The translations under genes and the position numbers were made by a program. From contig NZ_JASITA010000034.1 of NCBI RefSeq assembly GCF_030063415.1, forward strand, positions 1-64,000: DNA of 64,000 bases, written 5' to 3'. Below are positions 1 through 9,556 of the stretch, in pieces. Within the stretch, counting starts at the first letter, position 1. The number at the start of each line of letters is the position of its first letter. The notes below the pieces were generated by a model. It had not been told where the DNA came from and did not search any database. It worked only from the letters and a program-made list of their open reading frames with translations. This stretch comes from Streptomyces sp. H27-C3. Its GTDB lineage: Bacteria; Actinomycetota; Actinomycetes; Streptomycetales; Streptomycetaceae.

Positions 1-128
1 AACCGCCCATGCACCTCCTTCAGCCCCGCCGCCCACCGCCACACGTCACCGACTTCGAGATCCCCACCCATGACAGGAACAACGACCACAACGACACACC
101 GTCACGCCAAACACGGTTGCAGTACTAG

Positions 129-360
129 GGCGAGATCCGCGAGCGCCTCGGCGATCCTGATCAGGTCTGCGCGGATCAGCCGCACCGCCCGTTGCGCCAC
201 CATCATCATGGCGGTGTCGAAGATGTCCTGGCTAGTGGAGCCGCGATGCACATACTCGGCCGCCTGCGGGTCGTCCGCCGCCACGACTTCGGTGAACATC
301 TGCACCAGCGCCACAATGGGGTTGGCGGAGTCACGGGCCGCCACGGCCAGGAATCTGAGG
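129..360 (-). pseudogene. 3-carboxymuconate cycloisomerase (PcaB-like) remnant
   Basis: About 77 codons of a fumarase/aspartase-superfamily lyase survive. The readable part runs from LAVAARDSANPIVALVQMF through EYVHRGSTSQDIFDTAMMMV to AEALADLA, which is the PcaB helix plus the signature region around the substrate-binding T-S-Q-D. The usual N-terminus of about 70 residues and everything after roughly residue 135 are missing; the frame reads unrelated sequence and stops at 102. PcaB acts in the protocatechuate branch of the beta-ketoadipate pathway, but this copy cannot be functional. Adenylosuccinate lyase is the closest alternative; the ARDSANPIV stretch favours PcaB. Confidence 0.6.
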
Positions 361-547
361 TCCAACCGGTCGGCCCTGGCCCGCGTGCGGCGCGAGCGGG
401 GAAGCGGGCGGTGCAGGAGGTCGACCGACGGGTGGTGATCGCTGTTCCACGAACATGTAAAGGGGTTCGGGACGGCACCCAGCACCCCGTCCCGCTGACA
501 CCCACCCAATGCCACCAAAGCACCCACTCACACCGCTTCTTGAGAAT

Positions 548-731
548 CTACGGCTCGAACGAGCCCGCCCGGCCCCTGAGAACCTCGATCTCGACGCGCC
601 AGACCTCGGTGACCACGGTCTTCGAGCGGGTCCCGTTACGGGTGTTGCTGCTCGCGGCCTTCACGTGCTTCTCGTGCCTGAGGTGGTCGGTCATCTCGCC
701 TTCGAGGGCAGACTCGAGGATCTCTCTGATG
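548..731 (-). pseudogene. IS256-family transposase fragment
   Basis: The minus strand encodes about 60 residues reading AIREILESALEGEMTDHL, then NTRNGTRSKTVVTEV, ending FEP and a stop at 548-550. This is the N-terminal signature of IS256-family (Transposase_mut) proteins, where the ExALxGEMxxHL helix is followed by NxRNGxxxKT. The catalytic DDE domain is absent. The fragment directly abuts the stop of the small membrane-protein gene at 737, so the downstream flank of the Rhs locus has been hit by an insertion that later decayed. Confidence 0.7.
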
Positions 732-736
732 GCTGT

Positions 737-1129
737 TCAGGAGCCGAGAAAAGCCGTTCCACCGGCGATGAAGATTGCGGTGAGCAGAGAGGAGACTCCC
801 GGCACGTATTTCGACGCGCTATGCACACCTTGTTCGTCCTTGAGGCAATACATGATCAAGGATCGACTGGTCATTCCGAATGTGAGTGGAACCATGAGCG
901 TCTTGAGTTCATCGAGATCCGCATGGGGGTACCGTCCCGTCATCAACTCACCTATGAGAACCCCGAAGATGGAGCCGAAAGCGACAGTAACCGGAAGTTC
1001 GAACCTCAAAATCTTCCGCTTTCGGGCATCGCGGCGTGCTCGAATCTTAAGGAAACAGTAGGCGGCCAGGGTAAGGGTCGCGATGGCGAGCGATGCGATG
1101 GCGGCGAATTCCCAAACGCCAGTAGACAT
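737..1129 (-). CDS. small membrane protein, candidate Rhs immunity protein
   Basis: This is a 130-residue protein with no family I recognise. It has a hydrophobic N-terminal segment (about 7-28), a cationic stretch KIRARRDARKRK, then hydrophobic segments near 46-62, 80-92 and 112-128, so three or four membrane passes are likely. The ATG at 1129 has a good ribosome site (AAGGA about 7 bases upstream). It lies 73 bp downstream of the Rhs gene on the same strand, separated by a strong hairpin. A small membrane protein behind a polymorphic toxin whose tip looks membrane-active is the usual layout for cognate immunity; that role is inference. Confidence 0.65.
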   Translation of the reverse strand: MSTGVWEFAAIASLAIATLTLAAYCFLKIRARRDARKRKILRFELPVTVAFGSIFGVLIGELMTGRYPHADLDELKTLMVPLTFGMTSRSLIMYCLKDEQGVHSASKYVPGVSSLLTAIFIAGGTAFLGS

Positions 1130-1156
1130 GAGGTTCCTTCATTGTGGTAGCGGTCA

Positions 1157-1191
1157 CCGCCCCGGAGACTCAGACTGAGTCTCCGGGGCGG
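1157..1191. terminator. strong hairpin between Rhs and downstream gene
   Basis: Two perfect 17-base complementary arms (1157-1173 and 1175-1191) with one central base form a GC-rich stem in the 73-bp gap between the Rhs stop and the next start. There is no long T tract, which is usual for Streptomyces. It would stop or attenuate read-through from the Rhs gene into the small membrane-protein gene. Confidence 0.7.
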
Positions 1192-1202
1192 CAGTGATCA
1201 TG

Positions 1203-4200
1203 CTAAAGGACTGCTCCACAGTCTTCTTGGACTGAAGAAATTCCCATGAAAGTGGAGATGGCCCCACCTATGAGACCAGCCACTCTCTTCCAGTTGCGCC
1301 TTGGCTTGTTCCGGAAGGCTTTGAGGAGCTTATAGGTTCGCTTGATGCCAACCTTTTTGATCACCTTCACGGCTTTTCTGATCTTCAGTGCCCATCCCCA
1401 CGCGGTGAACCCGATGACGACGCCGAAGATGGCGTATGCGCACTTCCAGAGCGCCCACACCGTGTTGTTGGACCACCACCACTTGCCGTTCAGGTCGTAC
1501 ATGGTGATCGGGTCAACCGGGTAGCCGTAAGCGTTCGAGCCGCCGCCTGTAACCGGGTCCGCCTGCAGGAACCGCCCCGTGGCCGAGTCGTACAATCGCG
1601 CACCCATGAGGCTGAGTCCGGAAAGCGTCTCGCCCGAGCGCTGCTCTGCTCCGAGCCATCCGTACCGCGCAGGCACGCTATCCGCGCGCACATTGCCGTA
1701 CTCGTCGGTGTCCAGGACGGTCGGCGCCTTGGCGGTGTCGAGCGGCAGCTGGATGGCCACGTCCCCGTGGATATCGCTGAGCTGGAGAACTGTGTCCCCG
1801 GTCTTGCTGGTGGTAGCGGCGAGGCTGCCACCAAGCGACTCCACATGACGAGTGACCGCACCCGTAGCGGTGTCCTCAACAGTCCAACTGGGCTTATCAC
1901 AGCCGCAGTCGTAGTGGTTGACCTTCGCCTTTGTCTGGGACCATGTGCCGCCGCTGTTCGACTCAACGGTCCAGGAACGGATGCGCTGGGAGCCGTCGAG
2001 CTTCCAGGTCTGCCGCTGGCTGCCCACCGTCTCCTGATAGATCCGGTCGTTGTTGTAGTAGCCGAGGGTCACACCGCCCGACTTGGCGGTGGTGCGGCCG
2101 AAGGCGTCGTACGTGTAGCCAGTGTTGACCTGCCGGTCGGCGCTGTCATTGGTGTAGTTGGTGGTGCTGCCTGCCGTGGTCGGGCAGTCCGTGCCGGGGG
2201 TTCCGGTCGCGGAGGTGCGGGACGTACGGTTGGACCGTTTGTCGAAGACGTATGTGCGCTTGGTGCAAACGGTCTCGGCGGTGTCCTCGACGGACGTCAG
2301 TCGGCCGATCGCGTCGTACCGGTAGGTCTGCTCCGAGATCTGCGCGTCCGAGGTCACCTGGCCGTGAATGGACCGGGTGGTGGTGTCGGACTGCACGATC
2401 ACGCTGTCGCTGTCCCGCGTGTAGGTGCGGTCGATCGGGGTGCCCGAGGGGTCGATGGAGTGCTTGAGGGCGTAGCCTCCGGGCAGCTTTTCGCCCACTA
2501 CGACGCCGTCTCCGTCGTACGACGCGGTGAACGTTCCCGCCACGGAGTCCACAGCCTTGGTGACGAGGCCACGCGGCTCTGCCGTGTGGTCGTAGCTGTA
2601 TGTCACCGTGGACGGAATGTTGTTACCGCTCTTGACGGGTCGGTTGAGAAGGTCGTACTCGGTGGTGGTGACGCCGCCGTCAGCGTCGGTGTACGAGATA
2701 GCGCGGCCGAGGTTGTCGAACACCGTGGTCAGTGTTCCGCCGGTGGGAGACACGGTCTTGATCTCACGACCGGTCGCCGTGTTGTACTCGGCATTGGTTT
2801 CCGGTGCGGTCTGGCCGACTCCGCCCGTGATCTTCACCGAGTTGACACGCCCCGCCGCGTCCGTGGCGACTGTGGTGGTACGGGTCGAGTTGTTGGCCGT
2901 TTCAGTGGTCTTGGCCGCGAGGCCCCACCAGTCGTACTCGATGGTCTTGACCGGCAGCTGGGAAGGATTGGAACCGCCGCCCGTGATGGCACCGGCCGGC
3001 CCGGTGGAGCACAGCATGTCGGCCCATTCGGGACGGCCGGAGCAAGCGCCTGTACCTGTCGCCGACCAGTAAGCAGTGATTCGTGTAGTGGCATCGGTGC
3101 CGTTTCCACCAGGCTGAATGACCTTGGTTTCCCGGCCCTGGGCGTCGTACTCGGTGGTCTCGGCGATCGCCAGTCCTGCGGGGTCCTCGATCCTCTTCGT
3201 GGGCATGCCCTTAGCCCAGTCGTAGACCGTTTGTACTTCTCGGCTCTCGCCCTGAACGCCCGGGTGCTCGCGTACCTGTGCACCGGTGATGACCTTGGTG
3301 ATCTGGTCCTTGACCACGGCGCTGCCGTCGGTCGGACGTCCCTCGTCGTAGCTGTTGACGGTCCAGGATCGCGCGGTGACCGACGTGCCCGAACCGACGA
3401 GTATGGTGCTGCCGGACTTCAGGTCCGCTGTCAGGTCGACCCGGCGAAGCGGGCCGTACTCCTCCAGCTCGCGGGTGCCCTTGACGTCGAAGACCGTACG
3501 GGTGGAGACCAGTTCAGCGCGCTCGGCCGTAGGCAGGTCCGCGATCCCGAGGTCGCTGCGGGTAGCGATGTCATTGGCCGAGGTGCCGACGGCGACTTCT
3601 CGGTTGGCGCCTGTCAGTTCACGGACCGTGTTCCCGAAACGGTCGTACTCCGTGGTGGCGATGTGGCCGCCGGGAGCAGCCTTGTCGACCGTACGGCCGG
3701 AGGTCCCGAGGTAGTGGACCGTCGCCCGGTTGTAGTCACCCGAGCCGAGCGACGAACCCGCGTGCGCAGCGGGAACGGAGTCGGCAGGGAAGACGGCGGT
3801 CGCGTCCGTGGGGACATCGCTCTGTCCCCAGGCCGTCACATTGGAGGCTCCCATTTTGTAGGGGGCGCTCGTGCCAGTGAGGGGGACGTCGTAAACCACG
3901 GAGGTGACGGCCTCACCCTCGATCGTGGCGGCTGTGCCCTGCTTCAGCGCGGCTCGCGAGGCCTTGAGCAGCATGCCATCGCCTGCAGCGCTGCTTGACC
4001 CCGCCTTTCCGTAGGTGAAGGACCACGCCAGCTCCCCGGGAGGCGTCACCTGGATGACCCGGCCGGCACTGTCGTAGCTGTACTTGGTCGTCAGGGCCGG
4101 GGAGATTTGAGTGTCCCAGGTTTGCCGCAACCGTCCGGAAGCGTCGTAGGCGTAGCTTTGCACGGCCTTGGCTGTCGCCGACGTGGCGCCAGAGGCAGTG

Positions 4201-7200
4201 GACCGCAGCCGGATCTCCTTCACCTGACCGTCGAAGTCGCCGAAGGTGCTGTCAGTCGCGGTCGTCGAGGTGGCGTACACGTACTCCAGTACCCGGCAGC
4301 CCTTGGTGGACGGATCTGCCTTGCACGCCGCAACCGTGGTGGCCGATGTAGGGGCGAAGACCCGCTCAGGACGGGCGAGTTCCTTTCCTCCAACCGTGAC
4401 AGTCTTGGACTCGATGCTGGTGGTCGACTCGGTCTGGCCATCGTTTTTGGTACTGCTGATCTGCCAGGTCGTGGCGCCGCTGGGCTTGGTGAACTCGGTT
4501 GAGGTGCCCTCGGTGTCATACAGGGTGAAGCTTCCGCTCGTGCTGCCCTTGAGCGTCAGTGACTCCGAACCGGGTTCTGGTATCCAGCCGGTCTTGTCCG
4601 CAGTGGCGGCGAAGTGGATCGCAGAGTCGTCCGACGTCACCACGTCCACCGCAGTATCGGAAATCCTGCGAAGGTAGCTGTAGTCGGACTCAGTGAGCTC
4701 AGCAGTCGTGCCGCTGACCCACTCCTTGCCGAAGATGGACACCTGGCCTTCCTGCGTTGCACTGGGGGTGCGGGAGGAAGCAGAGCGTTCCACGGACAGG
4801 CCGAAGTTCGAGACGTCGGTCTCGGACAGCGAATAGTCGCCCGTGAGGAGGTTGAGCGAACCTGGGCCAACGGCCTCGGCCGCAGCTCCGTCGGCGTTGC
4901 GGTCCACAACGACCGTCAGCGGATCCGTGCTACCTGACGCACTGCTTGGGCCGGTGAAGTCAGCCTTGATCTCGACGCTGCCGTCAGGGTCGACGGTGTC
5001 AGTGGTATTCCAGATCAGAGGGGCGTTCTTGCCGTTCGTCAAAGTGACGGGCCATGACGTCAGAGCCTGCCCGTCCTTCGTGACATGGCCAGCCGGGATC
5101 TGGATCCACGCGTCGGCCGCAGACCGGCGCCACGAGAAGGACACGGAGTCATATTTGGCGGCGTCGGCCTCGGCTACTAGCGACAGACGGCGTGCTGTGC
5201 GCTCTCCTTCGCTTGGCTGGACGAACCCACCCTGGCCGACGTGGAAGTCGTATTCCACAGCCTCGGACTTATTGTCCGCCTTGTCGACGGCGCGGGCCCG
5301 AAAGGTGTGGTTACCGTCACGGGACGGCGTGACGGAGATGCCCTTGGCAGCAGCAGAACCAGCTGTGGCGACCTTGGTCCAGGTCACGCCATCCAGTGAC
5401 CACTCGAGCCAGTTGTGGTCGGCCGCGGGCGGAGTCACGTTGAACGTTCCGGTCTGGCCCGCGCCCTTGACCCAGGAGCCAGACGGATAGTCTGTTGACG
5501 TGATTCCGGTCGGGGCAGAGGGGGCGGATGTGTCGACCGTAAAGGTCTTCCAGGCCGACCAGCCCGGGTTGTAGCTGGTGCCGTCATACGGACTGGTGCG
5601 GAACTTGTAGGTCTTGCCATTGGCCAGGACCGTGGCGGGGACGGTCACCGAGGCGACCTTGCCGGAGGGTACGTACGGGGAGACGATGACGTCGCCGGCC
5701 TGGGTGTTGGTGGCGTTGTCGAATATCTGGAAGGTGCCGTTGACCTTGTCACCGTTGGCGTCGACGAAGGTGTCGCGCAACGTGGGCGTTGTCGTGTTTA
5801 CGGTGTAGGCGCCGCCGTAGGAGAAGTACGGCGGGCCGGCCTCCTGTTTGGTGCCGGTCCGCGGCCGGTAGTTGTAGTTGACCACCAGCTTGGGCGGGTT
5901 CGAGGCGGCGTTGGCGGAGTTGACCCGCTTCCACTGCGCGGTATCCGTTTCACTTGTGGCGCGCAGGCCCATGTGGCCGCGGGTGGCCTTGGCCGAGGCC
6001 CATTCCTGGACCAGGGTGTCGATGTCGGCGTTGATCCAGCCGTCCGGGGCGGTGGTGCAGACAGGGTTGCCCTTGGTCTCGGTGGAGGTGGCCTTCTTCG
6101 CCGTCATGGCCGGCCGGTTCGTCCAGCGGCTGGCGGTGGTGGATGCGGGTGAGGACCAGACTTCCCACGGCTGTGCTGTGCACGCGGTGTTTCCGGAGTG
6201 GAAGTTCCACAGGCTCAGCTTCGCGTCCAGGATCAGCGCGTCCTGGATCGGTTCGGTGTTCCAGGAAATGAAGGACTGCGCGGTGCGAGGCGTTCCGTCG
6301 CCGTTGGTGGTACCGGGGTTGCCGAGGTCAAGCTCGGTGTCGGCCGACCAGTCGACGGTCTCCCCCTGCTGGACGTAGGTGTCGAAGACATTGGATAGCG
6401 CCGAGGTGGATGGATCGACTGTGACCGGGTACTTGGTCTTCTGGTCAGCCAGGAACTCGGCGTCCGGTGTGACGACGAGGTCGATGGAGGAGCCCTTGAT
6501 GACTGCCTTCATGCCGACCTTGACCCGGCGGGTGTGCTCACCGGAGGACGGATCCACGGTGGCGTCCCACATTACGGGGGCCGGCATGACTGCGGTCTTC
6601 TTGCTCTTCTTGTCGGTGAACAGCACGCTGCCGTCGGCCTGCTGCTTGGCCTTGAGGCCCTTGGTCTTCAGCGGCAGCGTGTACGAGAAGCCTTCGGCCG
6701 TCGGCTTCTTCTTGATCTCGACGAACTGCTCGAAGCCGGTACGGGTCGCCTCAACGACGACGTCCGCGCCGGGAACGGCCTCGGCGTATTCAGCCCGCGT
6801 GCCGTCCAGCTTCGGGGTCGGCAGGCCTCCCTTCCACTGCAGAGTGATCTGCTGGTCACCCTCACCGAGGGTGACCAGGTCGACTGCCTTGCCCGCCTGA
6901 GACGCCTTGAGCGAGGTGGCACGTGTGCCCGTCTTGCCCGAGAGCCTCAGACCCCCGGGGTGCGCCTTCGGCTCGACCGCACCAGACTCACCGGTCACCA
7001 GGTTCAGGTCGACATCGCGCCATCCACCGGTGGCATCGTCCTTGAATCGGACGGGACCCGCGGCAATCTCGGTGGTGAGGGAACCATTCTTGTTCACCCA
7101 CGTCGTGGAGGTTTCAGTGCGCTCGGAGAGCGCCTCCACCCGCTTGCCGGACAGGCGGGCCGCCACTCGGGCCGAGGGAATGTCGGCTGCCTGGGTCACC

Positions 7201-7370
7201 CCCGGCTTCGGCGCAGCTTCCTGGGCCTGGCTCTGCGCCGCGAAAGCGGAACTTGTGCCGTCGAGCATGGTGACGGCCACGGCCAGGGAGAGACAGCCAG
7301 CAATGTAGCGGCTGCGCCCCCCGGCCCAAGGCTGTTCACGCCATCGTGGCGCGAACGAACGTATCTTCAT
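1203..7370 (-). CDS. secreted Rhs/YD-repeat polymorphic toxin-like protein
   Basis: This protein has 2055 residues from the ATG at 7370, which has GAGGAA just upstream; an in-frame ATG at 7394 has no such site. Residues 1-45 form a signal peptide ending AFA/AQS. About 320-500 is a DNRLRE-type domain (FDTYVQQG to KLVVNYNYRP), followed by Ig/fibronectin-like segments. YD repeats run roughly from 1070 to 1750. The Rhs-associated core (YGWLGAEQ, GARLYDSATGRFLQADP, MYDLNGKW) ends near 1965. The last ~90 residues are a variable tip with a hydrophobic segment (KCAYAIFGVVIGFTAWGWAL), a Lys/Arg-rich stretch and a second hydrophobic patch. Rhs shells encapsulate C-terminal toxins used against competitors. 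No known nuclease motif is visible, so a membrane-acting tip is my inference. Confidence 0.85.
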   Translation of the reverse strand: MKIRSFAPRWREQPWAGGRSRYIAGCLSLAVAVTMLDGTSSAFAAQSQAQEAAPKPGVTQAADIPSARVAARLSGKRVEALSERTETSTTWVNKNGSLTTEIAAGPVRFKDDATGGWRDVDLNLVTGESGAVEPKAHPGGLRLSGKTGTRATSLKASQAGKAVDLVTLGEGDQQITLQWKGGLPTPKLDGTRAEYAEAVPGADVVVEATRTGFEQFVEIKKKPTAEGFSYTLPLKTKGLKAKQQADGSVLFTDKKSKKTAVMPAPVMWDATVDPSSGEHTRRVKVGMKAVIKGSSIDLVVTPDAEFLADQKTKYPVTVDPSTSALSNVFDTYVQQGETVDWSADTELDLGNPGTTNGDGTPRTAQSFISWNTEPIQDALILDAKLSLWNFHSGNTACTAQPWEVWSSPASTTASRWTNRPAMTAKKATSTETKGNPVCTTAPDGWINADIDTLVQEWASAKATRGHMGLRATSETDTAQWKRVNSANAASNPPKLVVNYNYRPRTGTKQEAGPPYFSYGGAYTVNTTTPTLRDTFVDANGDKVNGTFQIFDNATNTQAGDVIVSPYVPSGKVASVTVPATVLANGKTYKFRTSPYDGTSYNPGWSAWKTFTVDTSAPSAPTGITSTDYPSGSWVKGAGQTGTFNVTPPAADHNWLEWSLDGVTWTKVATAGSAAAKGISVTPSRDGNHTFRARAVDKADNKSEAVEYDFHVGQGGFVQPSEGERTARRLSLVAEADAAKYDSVSFSWRRSAADAWIQIPAGHVTKDGQALTSWPVTLTNGKNAPLIWNTTDTVDPDGSVEIKADFTGPSSASGSTDPLTVVVDRNADGAAAEAVGPGSLNLLTGDYSLSETDVSNFGLSVERSASSRTPSATQEGQVSIFGKEWVSGTTAELTESDYSYLRRISDTAVDVVTSDDSAIHFAATADKTGWIPEPGSESLTLKGSTSGSFTLYDTEGTSTEFTKPSGATTWQISSTKNDGQTESTTSIESKTVTVGGKELARPERVFAPTSATTVAACKADPSTKGCRVLEYVYATSTTATDSTFGDFDGQVKEIRLRSTASGATSATAKAVQSYAYDASGRLRQTWDTQISPALTTKYSYDSAGRVIQVTPPGELAWSFTYGKAGSSSAAGDGMLLKASRAALKQGTAATIEGEAVTSVVYDVPLTGTSAPYKMGASNVTAWGQSDVPTDATAVFPADSVPAAHAGSSLGSGDYNRATVHYLGTSGRTVDKAAPGGHIATTEYDRFGNTVRELTGANREVAVGTSANDIATRSDLGIADLPTAERAELVSTRTVFDVKGTRELEEYGPLRRVDLTADLKSGSTILVGSGTSVTARSWTVNSYDEGRPTDGSAVVKDQITKVITGAQVREHPGVQGESREVQTVYDWAKGMPTKRIEDPAGLAIAETTEYDAQGRETKVIQPGGNGTDATTRITAYWSATGTGACSGRPEWADMLCSTGPAGAITGGGSNPSQLPVKTIEYDWWGLAAKTTETANNSTRTTTVATDAAGRVNSVKITGGVGQTAPETNAEYNTATGREIKTVSPTGGTLTTVFDNLGRAISYTDADGGVTTTEYDLLNRPVKSGNNIPSTVTYSYDHTAEPRGLVTKAVDSVAGTFTASYDGDGVVVGEKLPGGYALKHSIDPSGTPIDRTYTRDSDSVIVQSDTTTRSIHGQVTSDAQISEQTYRYDAIGRLTSVEDTAETVCTKRTYVFDKRSNRTSRTSATGTPGTDCPTTAGSTTNYTNDSADRQVNTGYTYDAFGRTTAKSGGVTLGYYNNDRIYQETVGSQRQTWKLDGSQRIRSWTVESNSGGTWSQTKAKVNHYDCGCDKPSWTVEDTATGAVTRHVESLGGSLAATTSKTGDTVLQLSDIHGDVAIQLPLDTAKAPTVLDTDEYGNVRADSVPARYGWLGAEQRSGETLSGLSLMGARLYDSATGRFLQADPVTGGGSNAYGYPVDPITMYDLNGKWWWSNNTVWALWKCAYAIFGVVIGFTAWGWALKIRKAVKVIKKVGIKRTYKLLKAFRNKPRRNWKRVAGLIGGAISTFMGISSVQEDCGAVL

Positions 7371-7506
7371 CAGTTCCTCGGTCTCTGGATGCATGTGAAG
7401 ACACCGTGTACGGGCAGTGTCGACCAGAACGGAAACCTATCCGGTGCGAAATGCCGCATAGCGCGCCGAAGTTGACGTAATGATCATCAGAGTTCCAACT
7501 CAGGGA

Positions 7507-7607
7507 GTGACGTCTGTCACGCGATGCGCCAGTTTGGTGCGGTGCCACCCCTGCGGTGGCTGGACCAGAGGTCAGGTAAGCCGCTGCGTGACGTGACACT
7601 CCGTCAC
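7507..7607. promoter_or_regulatory. two GTGAC...GTCAC dyads upstream of the Rhs gene
   Basis: The 330-bp gap upstream of the Rhs gene has no convincing ORF. It carries GTGACGTCTGTCAC at 7507-7520 and GTGAC-N5-GTCAC at 7593-7607. Paired dyads of this form suggest an operator, but no regulator is identifiable and the similarity between the two is only in the half-sites. Confidence 0.35.
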
Positions 7608-7702
7608 CCGCGCCTACGGCTTCGGAGGGTGAGGGCGGGCTGGATGGGAAGCGGAACCTTGCGAGGCGTCGGTGATCTCGGATTGCGCGGGAACATGAAC
7701 GC

Positions 7703-7743
7703 ATGAGATGCCGACAGGCGCCTGAGGCCTGCCGGCATCTCAT
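7703..7743. terminator. hairpin terminator
   Basis: Arms at 7703-7719 and 7727-7743 are complementary over 17 bases with one G-U type mismatch and a 7-base loop. It sits just beyond the stop of the frameshifted minus-strand gene at 7760 and would terminate it. Confidence 0.65.
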
Positions 7744-7759
7744 GTTGACGGAGCCGTTG

Positions 7760-8236
7760 TTACTTGATGTGGGTGATGCCGTCCGTCATAAAAATGAGCC
7801 GGCCGCTCGTACCGACTACGACGATCTTGAAGGCTCGCTTTGACACTGGCAGCCCCACGTCTTGATGAAGACCGTCTGGCGGAACTGCGTGGTTGCAGAT
7901 TTCAGTTCCGCAGTGGTGCCCTTCACCCCGTCTACGCAGATCTGCGCCCGCCCCAGGCGCGACACCCTCGTCGGTTACGGGCACGGTCTCGGGCACGATG
8001 CCGTTGCGTGCGATGCTCTCGCGGATCAGTTCCTCGGCCCGTACAGCCGATTCGGCCGCCTCGACGGTGTGGCCGACGGTTCGGGGAGGCGGGCTTGTCG
8101 TGGTAACCGAAAGTCTCCAGACGCCCGCCTCCCAGCAGGCTTCCCGCTCCGCCCAGCTGCGGCGAGGGCCCAGCGCAGCCTGGCCGCGGTCCACTCCGCA
8201 GCGTACGGCGTACTGGCAGTTGTAGCCGCCGGCCAA
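7760..8236 (-). pseudogene. frameshifted gene of unknown function
   Basis: The continuous frame looks protein-like in its middle (TVEAAESAVRAEELIRESI) and at its C-terminus (AFKIVVVGTSGRLIFMTDG), but between them it reads Arg/His-rich nonsense. Another frame restores plausible sequence over that gap: ICVDGVKGTTAELKSATTQF followed by RQTVFIKTWGCQ. Two compensating frameshifts, near 7830 and 7960, would therefore rebuild one protein. I cannot assign a family. Either the gene is decayed or the sequence has indels here. Confidence 0.45.
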
Positions 8237-8728
8237 CGGACATTGCGCCGGGTCCTTGTCGCTCTCGGGCCGTCTGCGCCGGTGTCCGGTCTTGCCGCGC
8301 CGCAGGTTTCATAGGCCGACAACGCTCCGGCAGCCGTACGGACCCCCCTGCCGCAGTCCGGGCGGGACCCCGTGAAGCTCCTGAACAACTACACGCAGCT
8401 GGAGACGATCACCAAGCCGACGTTCCTCGCCGCGGTACGCGACCCTGCTCTCGCGCGACACACCGACGGAACCCTCAGCCCTTCCGTGGCTCGCCACGTG
8501 CTTCCTGCCGCTGTATCCCGCCACGGCGTTCTACGATAAGACGCTCAGGAGCGCGGTCACACACGGTGATGGCGCGCGAGATGCCCCGGCAGCGCGGCCT
8601 GACATACCCAGCAGCACGGCCGTCCTGGCGTGGACCAGCCCGGACACGCGCTCTCCAGAAGTCAACCGCGGGGCCGGAACGTTCTTTGATGCCTGCCAGT
8701 GGCCGGTCAATCGTCGTGCGTGAGGATT
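8237..8728. other. gene-poor stretch with a short plus-strand coding remnant
   Basis: No intact gene is visible in this roughly 490-bp stretch. On the plus strand around 8370-8540 one frame reads DPVKLLNNYTQLETITKPTF, then LAAVRDPALARHTDGTLS, before a stop. That looks like the inside of a real protein, but it has no start, no ribosome site and no family I recognise. It is probably a relic. Confidence 0.35.
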
Positions 8729-9556
8729 TCAGCCGATGATCGCGACAGGAGCGTCCCATGCGTTGCGGTCGACCGTGATGGTGTAACCACCGCGAGTTTC
8801 CTTGCTGTTGACCATATACTGGTGGCCGCGGCTGTGGTTGGTGAACTGCGCAGGGTTCCACGGCCAGTCCGTAGTGGTCGTGTTCTTCTGGTCCCACAAC
8901 GCGTACCAGAGGTTTCCCGGCAGGTCCGTCTTGTTTGGGGCGGTGGCGATGGCCTTGGCGCTGGAGCTGCTGAAGCCGTAGAAGCCACCACGGTAAGTGG
9001 CATTGCGCAGCGTTTTGGTGAAGGAGCGCACGTAGGCCAGGGTGGCGTCGTTGCACGCCTTGTCTGTGATGTCGTACGACTCCATGTTCAGGTAGATCGG
9101 GCTGCCGGCTTTCATCCCGAGCGCTGACGCCTTGGCCACCGCGTCCTTGGCGTTACTCGCACCGAGGGAGGCGGCCGTAGATGAGGTGAGCCTCTCCGGG
9201 TTCGCGCTCTTCTGGCAGGGCGGCTGCGCCCCCACGTAAAGCGGTATGAGCTTCCAGCCAGAGGCGTTGACCGACTTCACCCAGGGCGCGGTCAGGTTGG
9301 GCTGTGCACAGCCGCGGTTCTTTCCGCCGATGTAGACGGCGGCGGCACCGTAGGGCCCCGGTTTCCACGCTTTCATCGCGTTGAGCGAGGGCGCGGCGCA
9401 TGTGTCGAACGCTCCGCCGGTGTATGTCTTCTGCGCAGGCCAGACGGGGGCTGCGGTGGCTGCCTGTGCCGCGAATCCGGCACCTGTGACCACAGCGACA
9501 CCCGCAGTCGCCCAAGCAATGTAACGGCTCTTTTTGGACAACCGGTGTTTAGACAT
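8729..9556 (-). CDS. secreted DUF1906 (Rv2525c-like glycosidase-fold) protein
   Basis: A 275-residue protein from the ATG at 9556; the ATG 12 bases further upstream has no ribosome site, while this one follows GGTGGGGA. Residues 1-36 are a Sec signal peptide (KKSRYIAWATAGVAVVTGAG, ending around ATA-AP). The mature part has the DUF1906 pattern: FDTCAAPS at the start of the barrel, AAVYIGG, LIPLYVGAQ, IYLNMESYD with an acidic residue at the end of a strand, GFYGFSSS, LWYALWDQ and a C-terminal WDAPVAIIG. The family has a TIM-barrel fold like GH25 lysozymes and is thought to act on the cell wall or external glycans; the substrate is unknown. Confidence 0.8.
   Translation of the reverse strand: MSKHRLSKKSRYIAWATAGVAVVTGAGFAAQAATAAPVWPAQKTYTGGAFDTCAAPSLNAMKAWKPGPYGAAAVYIGGKNRGCAQPNLTAPWVKSVNASGWKLIPLYVGAQPPCQKSANPERLTSSTAASLGASNAKDAVAKASALGMKAGSPIYLNMESYDITDKACNDATLAYVRSFTKTLRNATYRGGFYGFSSSSAKAIATAPNKTDLPGNLWYALWDQKNTTTTDWPWNPAQFTNHSRGHQYMVNSKETRGGYTITVDRNAWDAPVAIIG

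Noticed and set aside
7336-7743. A 135-codon minus-strand open frame over the Rhs promoter
   Set aside because: It covers the start of the Rhs gene in another frame, has no domain and ends in terminator sequence.
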